DNA of 64,000 nucleotides from Strix aluco (lineage: Eukaryota > Chordata > Aves > Strigiformes > Strigidae). The translations under genes and the position numbers were made by a program. The DNA lies in NCBI RefSeq assembly GCF_031877795.1, contig NC_133935.1, forward strand, positions 47,887,330 through 47,951,329. Direction: 5' to 3'. How positions within the stretch are numbered: position 1 is the first letter of the stretch; each line of letters begins with the position of its first letter. Under the pieces are notes generated by a model. That model did no database searches. It was not told where the DNA came from and worked only from the letters and a program-made list of their open reading frames with translations. Shown here in pieces: positions 51,501-62,665 of this stretch.

Positions 51501-54494
51501 AGTCTCTAGGCTGTGGAGCCCATCAAAGCATTTCTTTCCCAGGGAATAGATTCTATTGTTATGGAGATGTCTGCAGGGGAACATTAAGCACACAGTCAGG
51601 AAAGCACACTGCACACAGTGGACTTAAGCAAAACATTTTGATGGTTAAATGAAAAGAAACTTATTTTCAGGCATGCACTGATTATATGCAAGTCATGCTT
51701 TTGCAAGAGCATGTACAGAGGCCACCTCCACTGCCTTCCCCCCTTTCTCCCGGTATCTCCCCACCCACACAGGCTTCCATTTGGTTTCACAGAAGGGATC
51801 TGTTTTAAAACCACCTAGATATTGTTTAAAAAGGGTATATCCTGGAGTTCCAGGTTGGGGTTTGCATATTGAATACTGGGAAATTGTAGACATATTCTCA
51901 ATGATGGTTAACCAACATGTCTCAAAAACTGTGTGGCGCGTGAGGTGTGTATTTGGAAGATGTATATTCAGAGGTGTTACAGGGTATGGCACAGAACAGG
52001 AGCAGATGAAGAGATGGATAATATGGCAGACAGGAAACTGGCATTAGGTTTGCAAAATGAAAGAAGACACAAAGCCATAGGACAAAAAAGTCATAGCTTT
52101 AGTAAGATGAGTAAACTAACCAATCTTAAAAGTGCTTGTAACTTGCCTTCCTTTGAAACTATAAAAATCAACAATTACTTTCTCAAATGTTTAGCAATTG
52201 AAAGTAATTTTGTTATATATTTCAACCAACTTCCCTGCATGAAGGCTCACAGTGCTGCCTACTTCTAAGTCTTTTAGACTGACATGGAAAAACCCCACTC
52301 TGTGTGAAGCTCATTAATGTGAGCAGATACAACTTGGAGCCACTTCAGGTTGTTTTTTAAAAAGGATGCCTTTTTCCTTTTATTTTATTCTTGACACTCT
52401 ACCCCTAATAGTGGAGGGAAACTCTGTGAGTAGCACCTTAAAAGAAAAGATCTGTGAATGAGGGGCTGCTAGGCACTTTCCCTTCAATGCTTTATTCTGG
52501 TCTGAAAATAATGTTAAAGATCAGAGGCTCTCTGAATGTTCTGCAGAACCTACAGAAATTGAGTCTACCTGTCCATAAAAGGCAGGGATTCTGATGGCAA
52601 AATGGAAATGTTCTGTGGCTTTTTCCTTTCCTAGGAAGAAACCTAATCAACTTTTGTTTTTAATGACTACACTGACCTTTAATGCTTTAGTTACCATGAA
52701 GAGTGCATCTCCACATTCCAATTATATTTGGATCTTTAATGATAGAGCTTCAGACCTGCTCCAACTGACTATGCATTTTTGCACTGAGTTGAAAATTTGC
52801 CAGACTGTATAGAGTAGCAAACAAAAGAAAGCAGAACCACACACAAAGATTTAGATGAGCAAAAAATATCACATCTTGTAGGTCATGAGGAATGATTCAA
52901 TTAGTAACCAATATGGAGCCCAGAAGATTAGAAATAAGCAAGGCAGATCTAAATTAAGGAATCCTAACTGAGCAGAAAAGAAATAAATTTCTCCTGCATT
53001 TCTTAACTGTCCTCTTATCACTACATTTCTGGTAGGGATCTAGAGAACGACATTCAAGACAGCCTCTTGTCTTTAGCATTACTGAGATAAGTCTAGAAGC
53101 TTAGTCAAATGACAAGTCCATCCACTCTTTAATTTGAATGGGATTAATACTTAATGTAAACAGAAGGCAAAGATTTTGCAGCACAAAGCAGCTGTTTACT
53201 CCTCATTTCATATATGCTTATATGAATATATTAAGCACTAGCAGAGATGGTGATTATAACTGTCAATAAAGAACCCTGGCGTGTGCCAGGTTCAATGCTT
53301 ACACTGGGGCTAGAATAGAATATGCTGAAATACACTAAGTGTCTTACACACTGATTTCAGACAGCTTGTAAAGCTTGAATATATTATTCTCTCTTTAATA
53401 ATGCTAACATTTTCTGAAGTATCCTGAAATAACTTCTCCATCTCAGTTTCTCTAGCCAGTCTAGAATTTTTTCCACTTTTCCCAGAAGATAAAAAGCTAA
53501 AATCACACTCCACAGCATATCTTGCAGTCTTTAGTGTGAACTACGCATGTTTCATTTAGCTCAACTGGTGTGCACACATAACAGAATACAAAACTACATA
53601 TACTTTCTATGAAGGGAAATGCATACTTCTTCTACTGGTCAGCATTCTTTCCAAGTCATCCAGAAAACTTTCAGTTCATTTCCTATTTCTAATCTTCCCT
53701 CATTCAGCCTTATAATCTTAAAGGGCACACAATCCATCTCTTCCTGTTTGTTTTGCTGACCAGATAGGGTGATTTTTTAATTCCTTTACATAGTTCATTA
53801 TTGGAGAAGGAAACTTTTAAGCTAGATCAAAACAAGTGATTTAGCAAATACTAGCTTAACTGTAGGAAGACGCAAAAAATCTGCTTCTCCAAGATAATTT
53901 CTTAAAATTATAGTTTGTAGTACATTTACAATCCAGAAAACTTAATTTACATTTCAAAAAGAACACTTTACTCACTAAACAAAATCGACCTCTTGGTAAA
54001 AGAATATCACTAAGCCTAGTGCAAATGTAGAAGGGAAACTACAGATTTATAGCCCCAAGATATCAAGTTAATACTAACACTGTAAGACAAAACAGATGTT
54101 TAATTAACCTCTGTATAAACCTATTTACCTATCATTTGCCAACTGTGGTGGGACTAGAGGAAAATTTAATTATTAAAGGTTGTCTCAAGCAACTTCTAAA
54201 TTAAACATTGCATCTGCAAGAGTTAAAGCCCTGCACAGAAGTTGAGACTATATCTAAAAAGCAATCAATAAAACTTACAGAACTACCAAACTAGAGAGGT
54301 TTCCAAAAGCATAGTCTGGTATGTAATGGATTTTGTTCAGTGCCAATGTCATTGCCTGAAGTGCTGGTAAACTTCTAAAAGCTTGGACGGGAATTTCTGT
54401 CAAAGAATTATCATCTAGCCACAGGTGTCTAAGGGAGACCAAGCCATTGAAGCAGTCGGGGGGCACATAGTTGATGTGGTTGGCATCCAGACGT
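29465..54494 (-). CDS. LGR5: LGR5, leucine-rich-repeat G-protein-coupled receptor 5 (13 exons in window, 5' end missing)
   Basis: LGR5 is a plasma-membrane receptor whose LRR ectodomain binds R-spondins and raises Wnt signalling by countering ZNRF3/RNF43; it marks cycling epithelial stem cells. The thirteen exons read here join in frame. Every junction between LRR exons falls after two bases of a Leu, Ile or Lys codon, and together they give 750 codons and a stop. The order is LRRs, cysteine-containing hinge (CCAFGAC), seven transmembrane segments, and a tail ending in SSVAFVPCR. That tail and segments such as [12 protein letters not shown] identify LGR5 rather than LGR4 or LGR6, from memory of the mammalian proteins. 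The first exons (signal peptide, LRRNT, first LRRs) were not found up to 64000. Splice sites are GT-AG throughout. Nothing suggests a pseudogene. Confidence 0.97.
30556..33266 (-). other. LGR5 intron before the terminal exon
   Basis: About 2.7 kb between the hinge exon and the terminal exon. It holds an antisense frame of 153 codons at 32460-32921 with no recognisable domain. No repeat family was recognised. Confidence 0.8.
33267..33451 (-). CDS. LGR5: LGR5 hinge exon (3' boundary uncertain)
   Basis: The acceptor is 'ttctacag' before the exon start at 33451. The exon begins [16 protein letters not shown], the conserved cysteine box after the LRRs, and contains an N-glycosylation site (NSS) and [11 protein letters not shown]. 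Two donors keep the phase of the terminal exon. GGCT|GTGAGC ends the exon at 33267 (185 bp) and would form a Cys codon (T+GT) before PFKPC. CAAG|GTAGTC ends it at 33306 (146 bp) and would form Gly. I prefer the first because its intron bases fit the consensus better and because mammals have a hinge cysteine close to this place. Both give an exon shorter than the roughly 230 bp I infer for human. The frame stays open down to 33031, which is intron. Confidence 0.8.
33452..38248 (-). other. LGR5 intron, with CR1 fragment
   Basis: About 4.8 kb. It contains the CR1 3' fragment at 37350-37496. A purine-rich A/G run is at about 35707-35735. Nothing else was recognised. Confidence 0.8.
37350..37496 (+). 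mobile_element. CR1 LINE 3'-end fragment
   Basis: A short plus-strand CR1 tail: 'gatatttaaaagctgtctgg', then 'cctgggcaacca', then 'ctccagaggccctttccaac', ending at 'cattctgtgattctgt'. It is antisense to LGR5 within an intron. Only the last 150 bp are present. Confidence 0.88.
38249..38374 (-). CDS. LGR5: LGR5 exon: last LRR and C-terminal cap
   Basis: 126 bp, with acceptor 'tatgcag' and donor GTGAGT. It codes [18 protein letters not shown] followed by [17 protein letters not shown] and PELK. This covers the last LRR and the strand leading to the hinge. Phase 2 at both ends; the terminal AA joins the G of the hinge exon to make Lys. Confidence 0.96.
38375..40270 (-). other. LGR5 intron
   Basis: About 1.9 kb, AT-rich, with no recognised repeat or gene. 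Confidence 0.85.
40271..40342 (-). CDS. LGR5: LGR5 single-LRR exon (DLAWNKI)
   Basis: 72 bp, acceptor 'cttgtag', donor GTAAGT. One [18 protein letters not shown] then SSLPSLIKL. Mammals have N at the first position as I remember. Phase 2 at both ends. Confidence 0.97.
40343..41233 (-). other. LGR5 intron
   Basis: About 0.9 kb with nothing recognised. Confidence 0.85.
41234..41305 (-). CDS. LGR5: LGR5 single-LRR exon (DLHHNEI)
   Basis: 72 bp, acceptor 'atttcag', donor GTGAGT. One [18 protein letters not shown] then QQLAALRSL. Phase 2 at both ends. Confidence 0.97.
41516..41581 (-). CDS. LGR5: LGR5 single-LRR exon (DLSYNLL), 66 bp
   Basis: 66 bp, the shortest LRR exon, acceptor 'tattacag', donor GTAAGC. 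It codes [21 protein letters not shown] and the Ile split over the junction. The PCFTTC pair has one cysteine more than the SFSVC I remember from mammals. The intron to the next exon (41306-41515) is only 210 bp. Confidence 0.96.
41582..44535 (-). other. LGR5 intron
   Basis: About 3.0 kb, AT-rich, with no recognised repeat. It contains a short direct repeat near 41983-42023 ('aatctactaaacat' twice). Confidence 0.8.
44536..44607 (-). CDS. LGR5: LGR5 single-LRR exon (TLTGAQI)
   Basis: 72 bp, acceptor 'tcaacag', donor GTACGT. One [21 protein letters not shown] then PNLQVL. Mammalian LGR5 has a cysteine at the same place. Phase 2 at both ends. The intron upstream of it is 148 bp. Confidence 0.96.
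44756..44824 (-). CDS. LGR5: LGR5 single-LRR exon (TLNGASQI)
   Basis: 69 bp, acceptor 'attctag', donor GTAAGT. One [21 protein letters not shown] then SLESL. Phase 2 at both ends. The intron upstream of it is only 107 bp. Confidence 0.97.
44932..45003 (-). CDS. LGR5: LGR5 single-LRR exon (HFYDNPI)
   Basis: 72 bp, acceptor 'ttttgcag', donor GTATGT. One [18 protein letters not shown] then QHLPELRTL. Phase 2 at both ends. Confidence 0.97.
45004..45806 (-). other. LGR5 intron
   Basis: About 0.8 kb with nothing recognised. Confidence 0.85.
45807..45878 (-). CDS. LGR5: LGR5 single-LRR exon (GFHSNNI)
   Basis: 72 bp, acceptor 'ttttgtag', donor GTAAGT. One [18 protein letters not shown] then VGNPSLIT and an Ile split over the junction. 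Phase 2 at both ends. Confidence 0.97.
45879..48821 (-). other. LGR5 intron
   Basis: About 2.9 kb. The part near 46100-46320 is very AT-rich. The part near 46960-48030 is richer in GC, but I recognise no gene or repeat in it. Confidence 0.8.
48822..48890 (-). CDS. LGR5: LGR5 single-LRR exon (DLNYNSL)
   Basis: 69 bp, acceptor 'tcacacag', donor GTAAGT. One [17 protein letters not shown] then RTLTNLKEL. Phase 2 at both ends. Confidence 0.97.
48891..51498 (-). other. LGR5 intron
   Basis: About 2.6 kb. It contains a T-rich run at about 49333-49353. No gene or mobile element was recognised. Confidence 0.85.
51499..51570 (-). CDS. LGR5: LGR5 single-LRR exon (HLHNNRI)
   Basis: 72 bp, acceptor 'cctgcag', donor GTGAGT. 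One [18 protein letters not shown] then DGLHSLETL. Phase 2 at both ends. Confidence 0.97.
51571..54278 (-). other. LGR5 intron
   Basis: About 2.7 kb with no recognised repeat or gene. Confidence 0.85.
54279..54494 (-). CDS. LGR5: LGR5 exon with three LRRs, 216 bp
   Basis: 216 bp, exactly three units of 24 residues, beginning RLDANHI, WLDDNSL and TLALNKI. The acceptor is 'ttctcctag' after a good pyrimidine tract, and the donor is GTAAGT. It is nearly identical to the mammalian protein as I remember it. It contains an N-glycosylation sequon (GNLSS). These LRRs fall in the part of the ectodomain whose concave face is known to bind R-spondin. It is the most 5' exon found here. Confidence 0.97.
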
Positions 54495-57400
54495 CTAGGA
54501 GAAAAAGAAATAGAGAAAATTGACTCTGAGAAAAGAACAGTGGACTTACACAATGGCTATCAGAAGTTACAACCAAGAACACAACCCCAAAGGATGGACA
54601 TGGGTTGCCACATCCATTTTTCATTTCCATCTTGCTTGCAGCCTCAGCCTGAGACCTCACATTGTGTTTACAAGTCTCTTTGTCAGCTGGCTCTCTGCAG
54701 ACAGCTCTCCTTTGCAGCCATCAACTCACTGACAGTTCACACTGATCATTTTTGAGGAAAGCTTCTCTACAGACCAGGTATAAATTTGTTTCCCTTCCCA
54801 ATTATTTGAAAGCATGGGATAAAAAAGTGCAAGCAACTCAGCCAGAGATTCTTTTTCAGAACCTTTAAATCACTGAGCTGAAAGATGATTTAGATTTCCA
54901 TACACTAGACACCCATTCTAAGAGCCAAAAATAAAACTCACTTATGAGTTTCTGTTCCCGTCTTACCTTTTCTTAAATATGGTTTATTCCAATGATTCTA
55001 ACGAACACTGAAGTTCACATTTTTCAGTAGTGGATTAAAACGGTTTTTAAATAGAGATTAGTATTGCTAATGTGATGTATTTATTTTGAAAAAGTTCTTA
55101 AATACACTTAGGTTGCTGCAGAGCCAACAGAGGGAGCCCAGATGCACATTGTACCTCTTCAGAGTCTGCAGGTGACACCTTGCTCTCATACTTGTGCAAA
55201 TAAGGATTAAATCTACTGAACCTTTTGCAGATGTGGCATTAGAAATACTATGTCATATACTCATTGGCTTTTGATTTTGCTCTGTTTTGCTTTCCCATTG
55301 TGATGCTTTCAGGGAAAGATTTAAAAGTGTGCTTCAGATTTCTGAAACTTTGTGAAACATTCAGATGGTGGTCTGTACTCTGACACACTTTTTCTGCTTT
55401 TAATGTGTTGTAGTGACTTGTACCTTGTTCAGAACATGAAAGCCACACTCTATAACTTTTCTTGAAGATGTCTGTCCAGAGGAGTAATTAAGTGAATAGT
55501 GAAACAGAAATAAATTTAAATAGATGCTTGAAAACACTACAGAACAAACAGCCACACCCAGGGTACAAAGAAGTAATTCTGTACAACCTAAATTTGGTCT
55601 GTTTGAGAGAAATCAATACTCTTTGTGGTGAGCATACTAATCTCTTTATTTAAAGCTGCTTCCTCATTTACAGTCATGTAAAATGTCAGGTCCATTCTAT
55701 CTCCTGTTCCATGCTGCTCCTACCTACTGCATGAGAACAAATAATGACTGCTAAGGCTCCGTGCCAGGCTGGCAAATAACTGAGACAAGGTCAGTTGGAA
55801 CAAATTTATAAAGTTCAGTGTCAAAGCCCTTGTACAATTAAATTTTCAATTTAATAACTGACATGTCAGGCAGCAGAGACAGAGCTTCCAAAATAACTCA
55901 AGGGTCTGTCAACAAATGGGTGAGGCTGGAAATGTTTAGAAATACTCATGCTGTACCTCCCCCATTCCCCAGGCAACAACCATGCTACGCCTGTGTTTTC
56001 AAATAAGGTATAATTTGAATGAGTAGATGAGGTTTTTTGTGTTCAGTCAGAAGTAAATGTCTTCCCTGGGTGATGCTGGTATGTAAACTAAGAAGTTACA
56101 GTTGCCTTAGTTTGACAGTTACACTGATTAAAGAATGGAGGCTTTATTCAAACTAAATGTGTTACTGTATTAGAGTTAACATCTTATTCAATATGAAGCC
56201 TGCCTGTGCAGCTCTCATGTCCCCATTGACTCCACCGGAGTTACTCACAGGATGCCTGGCCGCATGGTGAAGTCAACAGTCAGTTGTTTGTATGTGATCC
56301 TGTGGCTGAAATGGCACTACTTCTGCTGTTGTCAGTGAGACCAGGATTTTTATCTTACCAATATTTGGTAGCAAATGAAGGAACAGATTTTTTTTTTATA
56401 GCTGAAGTTTCCAAATATAGACCCACCACTGGCTATGTAAACAAAATACACAACACAGAAAGAAAAACAGGACTGCTGCAATATAAATTAAATTCTAGGT
56501 AGCTGAATTATTGTTTAAATAAAGCTTGGAAGAAAGCAAGAAGCTACAATGATTTGTGGTGCAGGTCCTGTAACTGGATTACGTATATTGCAAGTGCTCG
56601 TAAGAAGTACTGCCTAAAGTGCTCTTTTGTTATCTAATCTTTCTAAAATTTCCAAGTACCATTTTCCCTCCTGCAGATATTATGACTGGTTATGTTTCCA
56701 GTCATACCGTAGGTAATGCACACTGATGTATAAACCATTGATCAAAATAGCCGTTTTCAGCCAATTGTTTTATATGTGTTGATCAAAGTTTTGGCACTTC
56801 TAGAACTAAACCCATTAACTCACAAACATGACCCTATTTATAACTGAAAATATATAGATAACATGTGGTGAGTTTGAAAGCTGCTATTATATTCCAGAGA
56901 GAACCAATTTAGGGAAACAGAAATGCTCGATCTTTTCTGATAGGCAGCATGTAAATAAAGCAGCCAGTATGAAATTCACCATGAGCTCACTTAAAATGTC
57001 CGAACCTTTCAAAGCAAATGCTTGAGCTATGTGGACTGTATCTCACTGGTGTTTCCTGTGCATAAATTATGAAAAGATATTATTAATATAGAATTGTAAA
57101 CATTTATTGGTATTCTAAAACAGGTGAAGGTGGATGCTCGAAAAAGATTTGATTTATTTTTTGATCAATTCAAAATGACTGGATACTTAGTTTTACATCA
57201 CTTGCAGGTTTCTAAGGGGATATATTTTTTTTTCCTTTTTCTGAGTCTTCTCTCAAGAGCAAGCCCAGCTACAACCTGGATGTACCTTGTGATCAAGAAA
57301 TTCCTTAATGTCTTGTTGGAGTGTCTTGCTCATTCATTCAGGGTTAAATCAAATGCTAGATATGGGATCGGGAAGAAGCTTTCTCCCACATGATTCTCCC

Positions 57401-58380
57401 CTCTGAAAGAAACAGCTATTAGATGGATTGCCTCTTCTTGCAATGGATGAGGGCCTGAATACAATGAAGGGACTGAAGAGAAAAGCCACGCAGACAGATA
57501 AAGAAGTCAAGGACAAAATGTTTCTTCTGACATTTAAGTTTAAAATAGGAGAGGTAAAACCAAATGAAAAGGACTATACATAACAGGTAGGGGAGGCAAA
57601 GAAGTGAGAGCACATGAGGATTGATTTTGGGCATGATGGATTAAAGAAGGGGTATGCTTCTTCCTCTCCTACCATATTCCTCTTCTCCTGACCTGGCCCT
57701 GTCACGCAGGGAGCTACAGCCAAGCCTCGCCACAAGGCATGGGGCAGTGATGGACACAGGCTGGGGACAGGGCCTCTCTGGGGAGGGTATAACAAGCAGG
57801 AGGGGATCACCTGCAGCCCCACCATCTTTGCTAGTGTATGGTGACATGGACTGCCTCAAGAGTTTGTTCACAGGAGTTTAACTAAAGCCTCTAAGTAATA
57901 GCAGGTGACACTGAAACTGGCTCTGAAAAGTGGATGTAATGAAAGTATAGCTGGCTATTGTGAGCCATGTTTTTCAAACATGGCCCTTTACGCAGGATAT
58001 CCCCTTCAGTCCACAGGGGAAAATGCTAGGACTATTGTAAAAGCTTAATTACAACACACCAGCTTAGCAGTTTCCACAGCTCACTTTCAGCTCTGCCCTT
58101 GTACAGGCTTCTACAGGACTGATACAAAGAACGCTGTGTAGCAACAGCAAGACCAAAAAAGAAAAGTCACAAGTCACAGTTTGCGAGCATTTGTTTCTGT
58201 CCCAATGCTCAGTTTTACATGAGGAGGTCTCTGCAGCTCTGGGAGTTTCAATCCTTAGTGTTTCTCTTTATATCCAAACATGATGCCCAGGTGTTTTGAT
58301 AAACCTGCATTCAAGATGGTGGGCCAAGATGCTAGTGCACTGCATAAAGCACAAATAGCCAATTGCAATGCTATGTTTAC

Positions 58381-59043
58381 AGAATCACAGAATCATCAAG
58401 GTTGGAAAAGACCTTGAAGATCATCCAGTCCAACCATCAACCCAACAATGACAGTTCCCAAATACACCATATCCCTCAGCGCTATGTCGACCCTACTCTT
58501 AAACACCTCCAGGGAGGGGGACTCAACCACCTCCCTGGGCAGCCCATTCCAACGCCTAACAACCCGTTCTGGAAAGAAATGCTTCCTAATATCCAGTCTA
58601 AACCTTTCCTGGCGCAACTTGAGGCCATTACCTCTTGTTCTATCGCTTATTACTTGGTTCAAGAGACTCATCCCCAGCTCTCTGCAACCTCCTTTCAGGT
58701 AGTTGTAGAGGGCAATGAGGTCTCCCCTCAGCCTCCTCTTCTCCAGACTAAACACCCCCAGTTCCCTCAGCCGCTCCTTGTACGACATGTGCTCCAGACC
58801 CTTCACCAGCTTCGCTGCCCTTCTCTGGACACGCTCAAGTAATTCAATGTCCTTTTTGTAGTGAGGGGCCCAAAACTGAACACAGTAATCGAGGTGCGGC
58901 CTCACCAGTGCCGAGTACAGGGGTAAGATCACTTCCTTGTCCCTGCTGGCCACGCTATTTCTGATACAAGCCAGGACACTATTGGCCTTCTTGGCCACCT
59001 GGGCACACTGCTGGCTCATGTTCAGCTGGCTATCAATCAACAC
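58381..59043 (-). mobile_element. CR1 LINE 3' end, well preserved, 5'-truncated
   Basis: The minus strand has an open frame of 215 codons that matches the C-terminal part of the CR1 ORF2 protein. It includes [54 protein letters not shown] and the end near 58396. The 3' end shows the CR1 tail (agaatcacagaatcat on the plus strand). It is cut off at about 59043, downstream of the RT core, so it cannot transpose. The intact frame suggests it is younger than the copies at 3776 and 4727. It sits in the LGR5 intron in the same orientation as the gene. The 159-codon plus-strand frame over it is antisense. Confidence 0.95.
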
Positions 59044-62000
59044 CCTTTATATACAATCAATACCCTTTATAAACATCTTTATACAAAGATTGGCTCTGAT
59101 ACTGGATACCTTCAATTCCCACAGGTGGGAAAAAGTGGGGGCCAGCAGAGTTGTTACGTTATCCTAGGAATCTTGACTGCAGACTCAGATCAGGAGTCCA
59201 CCGCTAGACCAGCACATTTGGTGTGGCTGGGAATGCTCCCAGGTCCTGCAGCTAACTGGCTCAGAGAGGCCCACGTTATGCTGGTGACCTCTCCTAGCCT
59301 CCAAAATGAGGTGGTTGTATGCAGAGAACCTACTGGGGATGGCCCCAGGGGTGTGTGAACTGCCAGATGGCATCTGGGAATAGTTCAGGCAAACGTTAGT
59401 TGGCACGGGTCAACTGGCAAGGGTCAAAAGTGTGCCAAGGACCCTGTTAGCAGTGCAACAGGACAGACGGTCATGGCCGGTGCCTGGGATCACTCTGCAG
59501 CACTGTTTGCTTTGCTAGGGTGGCTGTAGCCACAGTCTGTCATCATACAGTGCCCAGGAGGATGTGGTATACATGTGGTATACATCCTGATGGGCTTCAG
59601 CCATGCGGGATGATTTTTGGCTAGCAGTTCTGAGGTTGAGAAATTTGTCTGTCCCTTACAAATGTGATTAAAAAAATCCTCTCTTTTGAGATTACTCAGA
59701 AGACAGAAGAGTCAGATGCTTAGTAGCTTCTCCTGGATGAAAGAACATCACCCAGTGGCCTGGCATTGCTGATCTAGTTCAGCCTATCTGCACCCCATTT
59801 TGAAAGCAACTAGCCCTACAACTGGTTGAGTTAGGGACTGCACTCCAAAAAAATAGTAGCACATGCATTTTAGGGAACCTTGCATCTCCATCTTCCTCTC
59901 AGCTCCTTATCAAGCTAGAAAAGTGTCTGTGACTGAGAGGGCTGGCCTGGTATTGTACTAGTGCTCCATGTTTCGGTCACTCTTCTGTTATCCAGTGTGC
60001 ACCAGGGCTCTAGTAGCTTGGCTGGTTAAGACATGCAATAAAGTGAAGAGACTGCAATGGTGAGTTTTGAGACATCTTTGAGTATATGTACAGACACCTG
60101 CATGGGTACACACAACCTTGATCTAAACTGTGGGAAATTCCTCCTCAGGGGGTTTGTGGGTACTTGTTGAGGTACTAGGTTTCCTAAGAAGGATAATAGC
60201 TTCTGTATGCTTCATTATCATGGGGTGTGACATGAAAAACCACAATTAAAACTCCTGTCTTTTAATGAAAACAGTTCTCTTGGGAGAATGTGATTTCATC
60301 AAAGTTGTTTTGTCTTCAACTAAAAATCGGGATTATTAACACAAGCATCAAACCAGAAAAAAATGTTTAAAGTTAATATTTCTGAAAAAAAAGGCTTTTT
60401 AATTTCAAGCCTGAACTGGAAGCAATACAGAACTCTGTGCCCTCAAAGTCTTCAACTCTTTGTTCAGATTAAGAATGAAAACTTCTCTTGAAATGTCAAA
60501 TATTTGGAGGAGTAGGGAGAAGATGAAAAATCCATTTGCTGACCTGTTCCAGCTGGGCAATTACTAAGAACATCCAAGATGTTCTGCATAATCTTTTATG
60601 TAAAACTTGGTGTCACCATCAGATGCTCCACAAATACCAAAATATCTTAAATTTAGCGATTTACAAATTCTGTTAGGAAATTTAAAACAGATTTCATTGA
60701 TACTATTTTCTTGTTATAGTCAAGTCTTGTAAAGTCAAATTAATTTGCTTCACTAAATTCCAACTTTGCAGGTTGACAAGGGAGAAAAGATGGTTTATTT
60801 TTTCCCTCTATCAACTGTTTCCAGCACTCTGGAAGACAGGCTATGTTGTATTCTGCCCTATTTTCTACTACTAAAGTAAAGGTCCTCTTAAATTTTACAG
60901 GAATGAAAGCAGGTGATACAGTAAATAAAGCTTGCTTTTAAATGTCCTTCATGACTGGTTTGGCATGGGCCGTGAGATAGCACCTGATCTATTCTTGATT
61001 TTGACTGTTTCTGTGTCTGACAATGCAGCAGTAAAAGCTGCTCATTAAACAATAATGTCTAAACAAGAAAATAAACAGGGAGTGAAGTTTCATCTGTAGA
61101 ATTCACTGCAAAGGGTTGTATTAAAATAGTCCCAATAAAAGAATGGCAGAAGCTTTGCTTTTCCATCAGCAGTGCCTATTATGCTTTTCTCATTTAGCAA
61201 CATTCGCAAATGGAGATCTGCAACTTATTGGTTGCTAGTAATATAAAATTTGTGTTACATGTTCAGGGAAAAAATAAACAGAAATGATTGATATGTCATT
61301 GCCTGTTTTACCAAACCCTTCTTGTTCAATTATATGCCAATTCTGGCACATAAGGGATGTCATTAGACATGACAAGACAAAGAGAAAAAAAGATACCTAT
61401 TTAAACAAATACTTACATTAAATGAAAAATGATGGACAGAAAACAAGCTGTTAATTAATAATGATGTTTGAAAAACCAATCACTATACAGATGGAAAAGG
61501 CTTTTGGACTATACAGGTGTATTCAAAATAACTAAAGGGCTTCTTGATTTAAAAGCAGAATGGAACTATTGATGCTGTGGGAAACACAAAATCCAGAGAC
61601 CATCTGCTTATAGTCAGTTCTAAAGAAATACATTTGCTTAAGGTGAGTAACAGGGAAGACAGCATTCAAATGCTGTTGCCAAGATCTAAGCTGTGACATG
61701 TCAGCGATTGTGTGTTCCTCCTTTTCAATCATGGTACCTGCAAACATGTCTTATTCTTTTTGGGTTAAGAGAAATAAATGCCATTTAAATTGTTAGGACT
61801 AGTAATCCAGATAATTTGCATTCACACTTGATTTCAGAGGAAAATTGAAGTGCATAAAATAAGCTGAAGATATCCTTCTGCTGAACTTGGAGATCAAAAC
61901 CACATCTCAAAATCAACATGTTCTGATTACTTCCTTAAATCCTCTCACCACAGAGGGAACTGGAGTCCTATGCAATCATTGTCCAGGTTGTGGTAGGTGA

Positions 62001-62606
62001 ACTCATTTATTAATCAAAGTAGCACAACTGTTGTTGACTATTGAACTACAAAGGTTTTTATAAAATTGGAGAAGATTTTAATATTGTTTAATCTTATTTT
62101 TTGCTTCAGTGACAGAAAAACATACTGCTGGTTGTTTGTTTTGAGGCGAAAATATAAAGGTTTCCAGATAGATTTTTGCTGTTGAAGATGAAATTCACAA
62201 ATCTTAGGGGTTTTTGGTTATTTTTTTTGTGCCCATTTTATAGCATTTATTGAATAATGTCTGCTGACTGAAGAAGACTGATCTATTCTAGAGGTAGGTT
62301 GAGCCTTAAGAAATATATGAATATTTATCACTCAAACTTGTCACACCATTCTGAATGCCAGCAATATTACAACTTAGACAAGAAAGTGGAAGAAATTGTT
62401 GCTCGTTCCTGCAATATATCAGTTCCTGTTCTGTGTGCCACAGGCCATTTAACATCAATTAATGTATCTATCAATACTGATACTTATACTGTCATTTTTG
62501 AGCCTGGAACTAGATAATAAGGAGAGCATATAATCCAGAAATATGTTTTTGTGCAAAAATTTGTGATGAATTTGCATTATGAGTGAACATGGAAAACTTG
62601 TGTGTG

Positions 62607-62665
62607 CATATATATATACCCATATATTGTGCATGTACACACACACAATTTTATATGTATACTTA
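62607..62665. repeat. Simple TA/CA-rich stretch
   Basis: Alternating purine-pyrimidine sequence: cata(ta)n, then a short interruption, then (ac)n. A low-complexity microsatellite in the LGR5 intron. Confidence 0.75.

Noticed and set aside
58363..58842. Plus-strand open frame of 159 codons
   Set aside because: It is antisense to the CR1 copy at 58381-59043, and the minus frame carries all the CR1 protein signatures.
61380..61750. Possible upstream LRR exon of LGR5
   Set aside because: A donor-like 'cttac' occurs on the plus strand near 61415, but the translated sequence has no LRR pattern.
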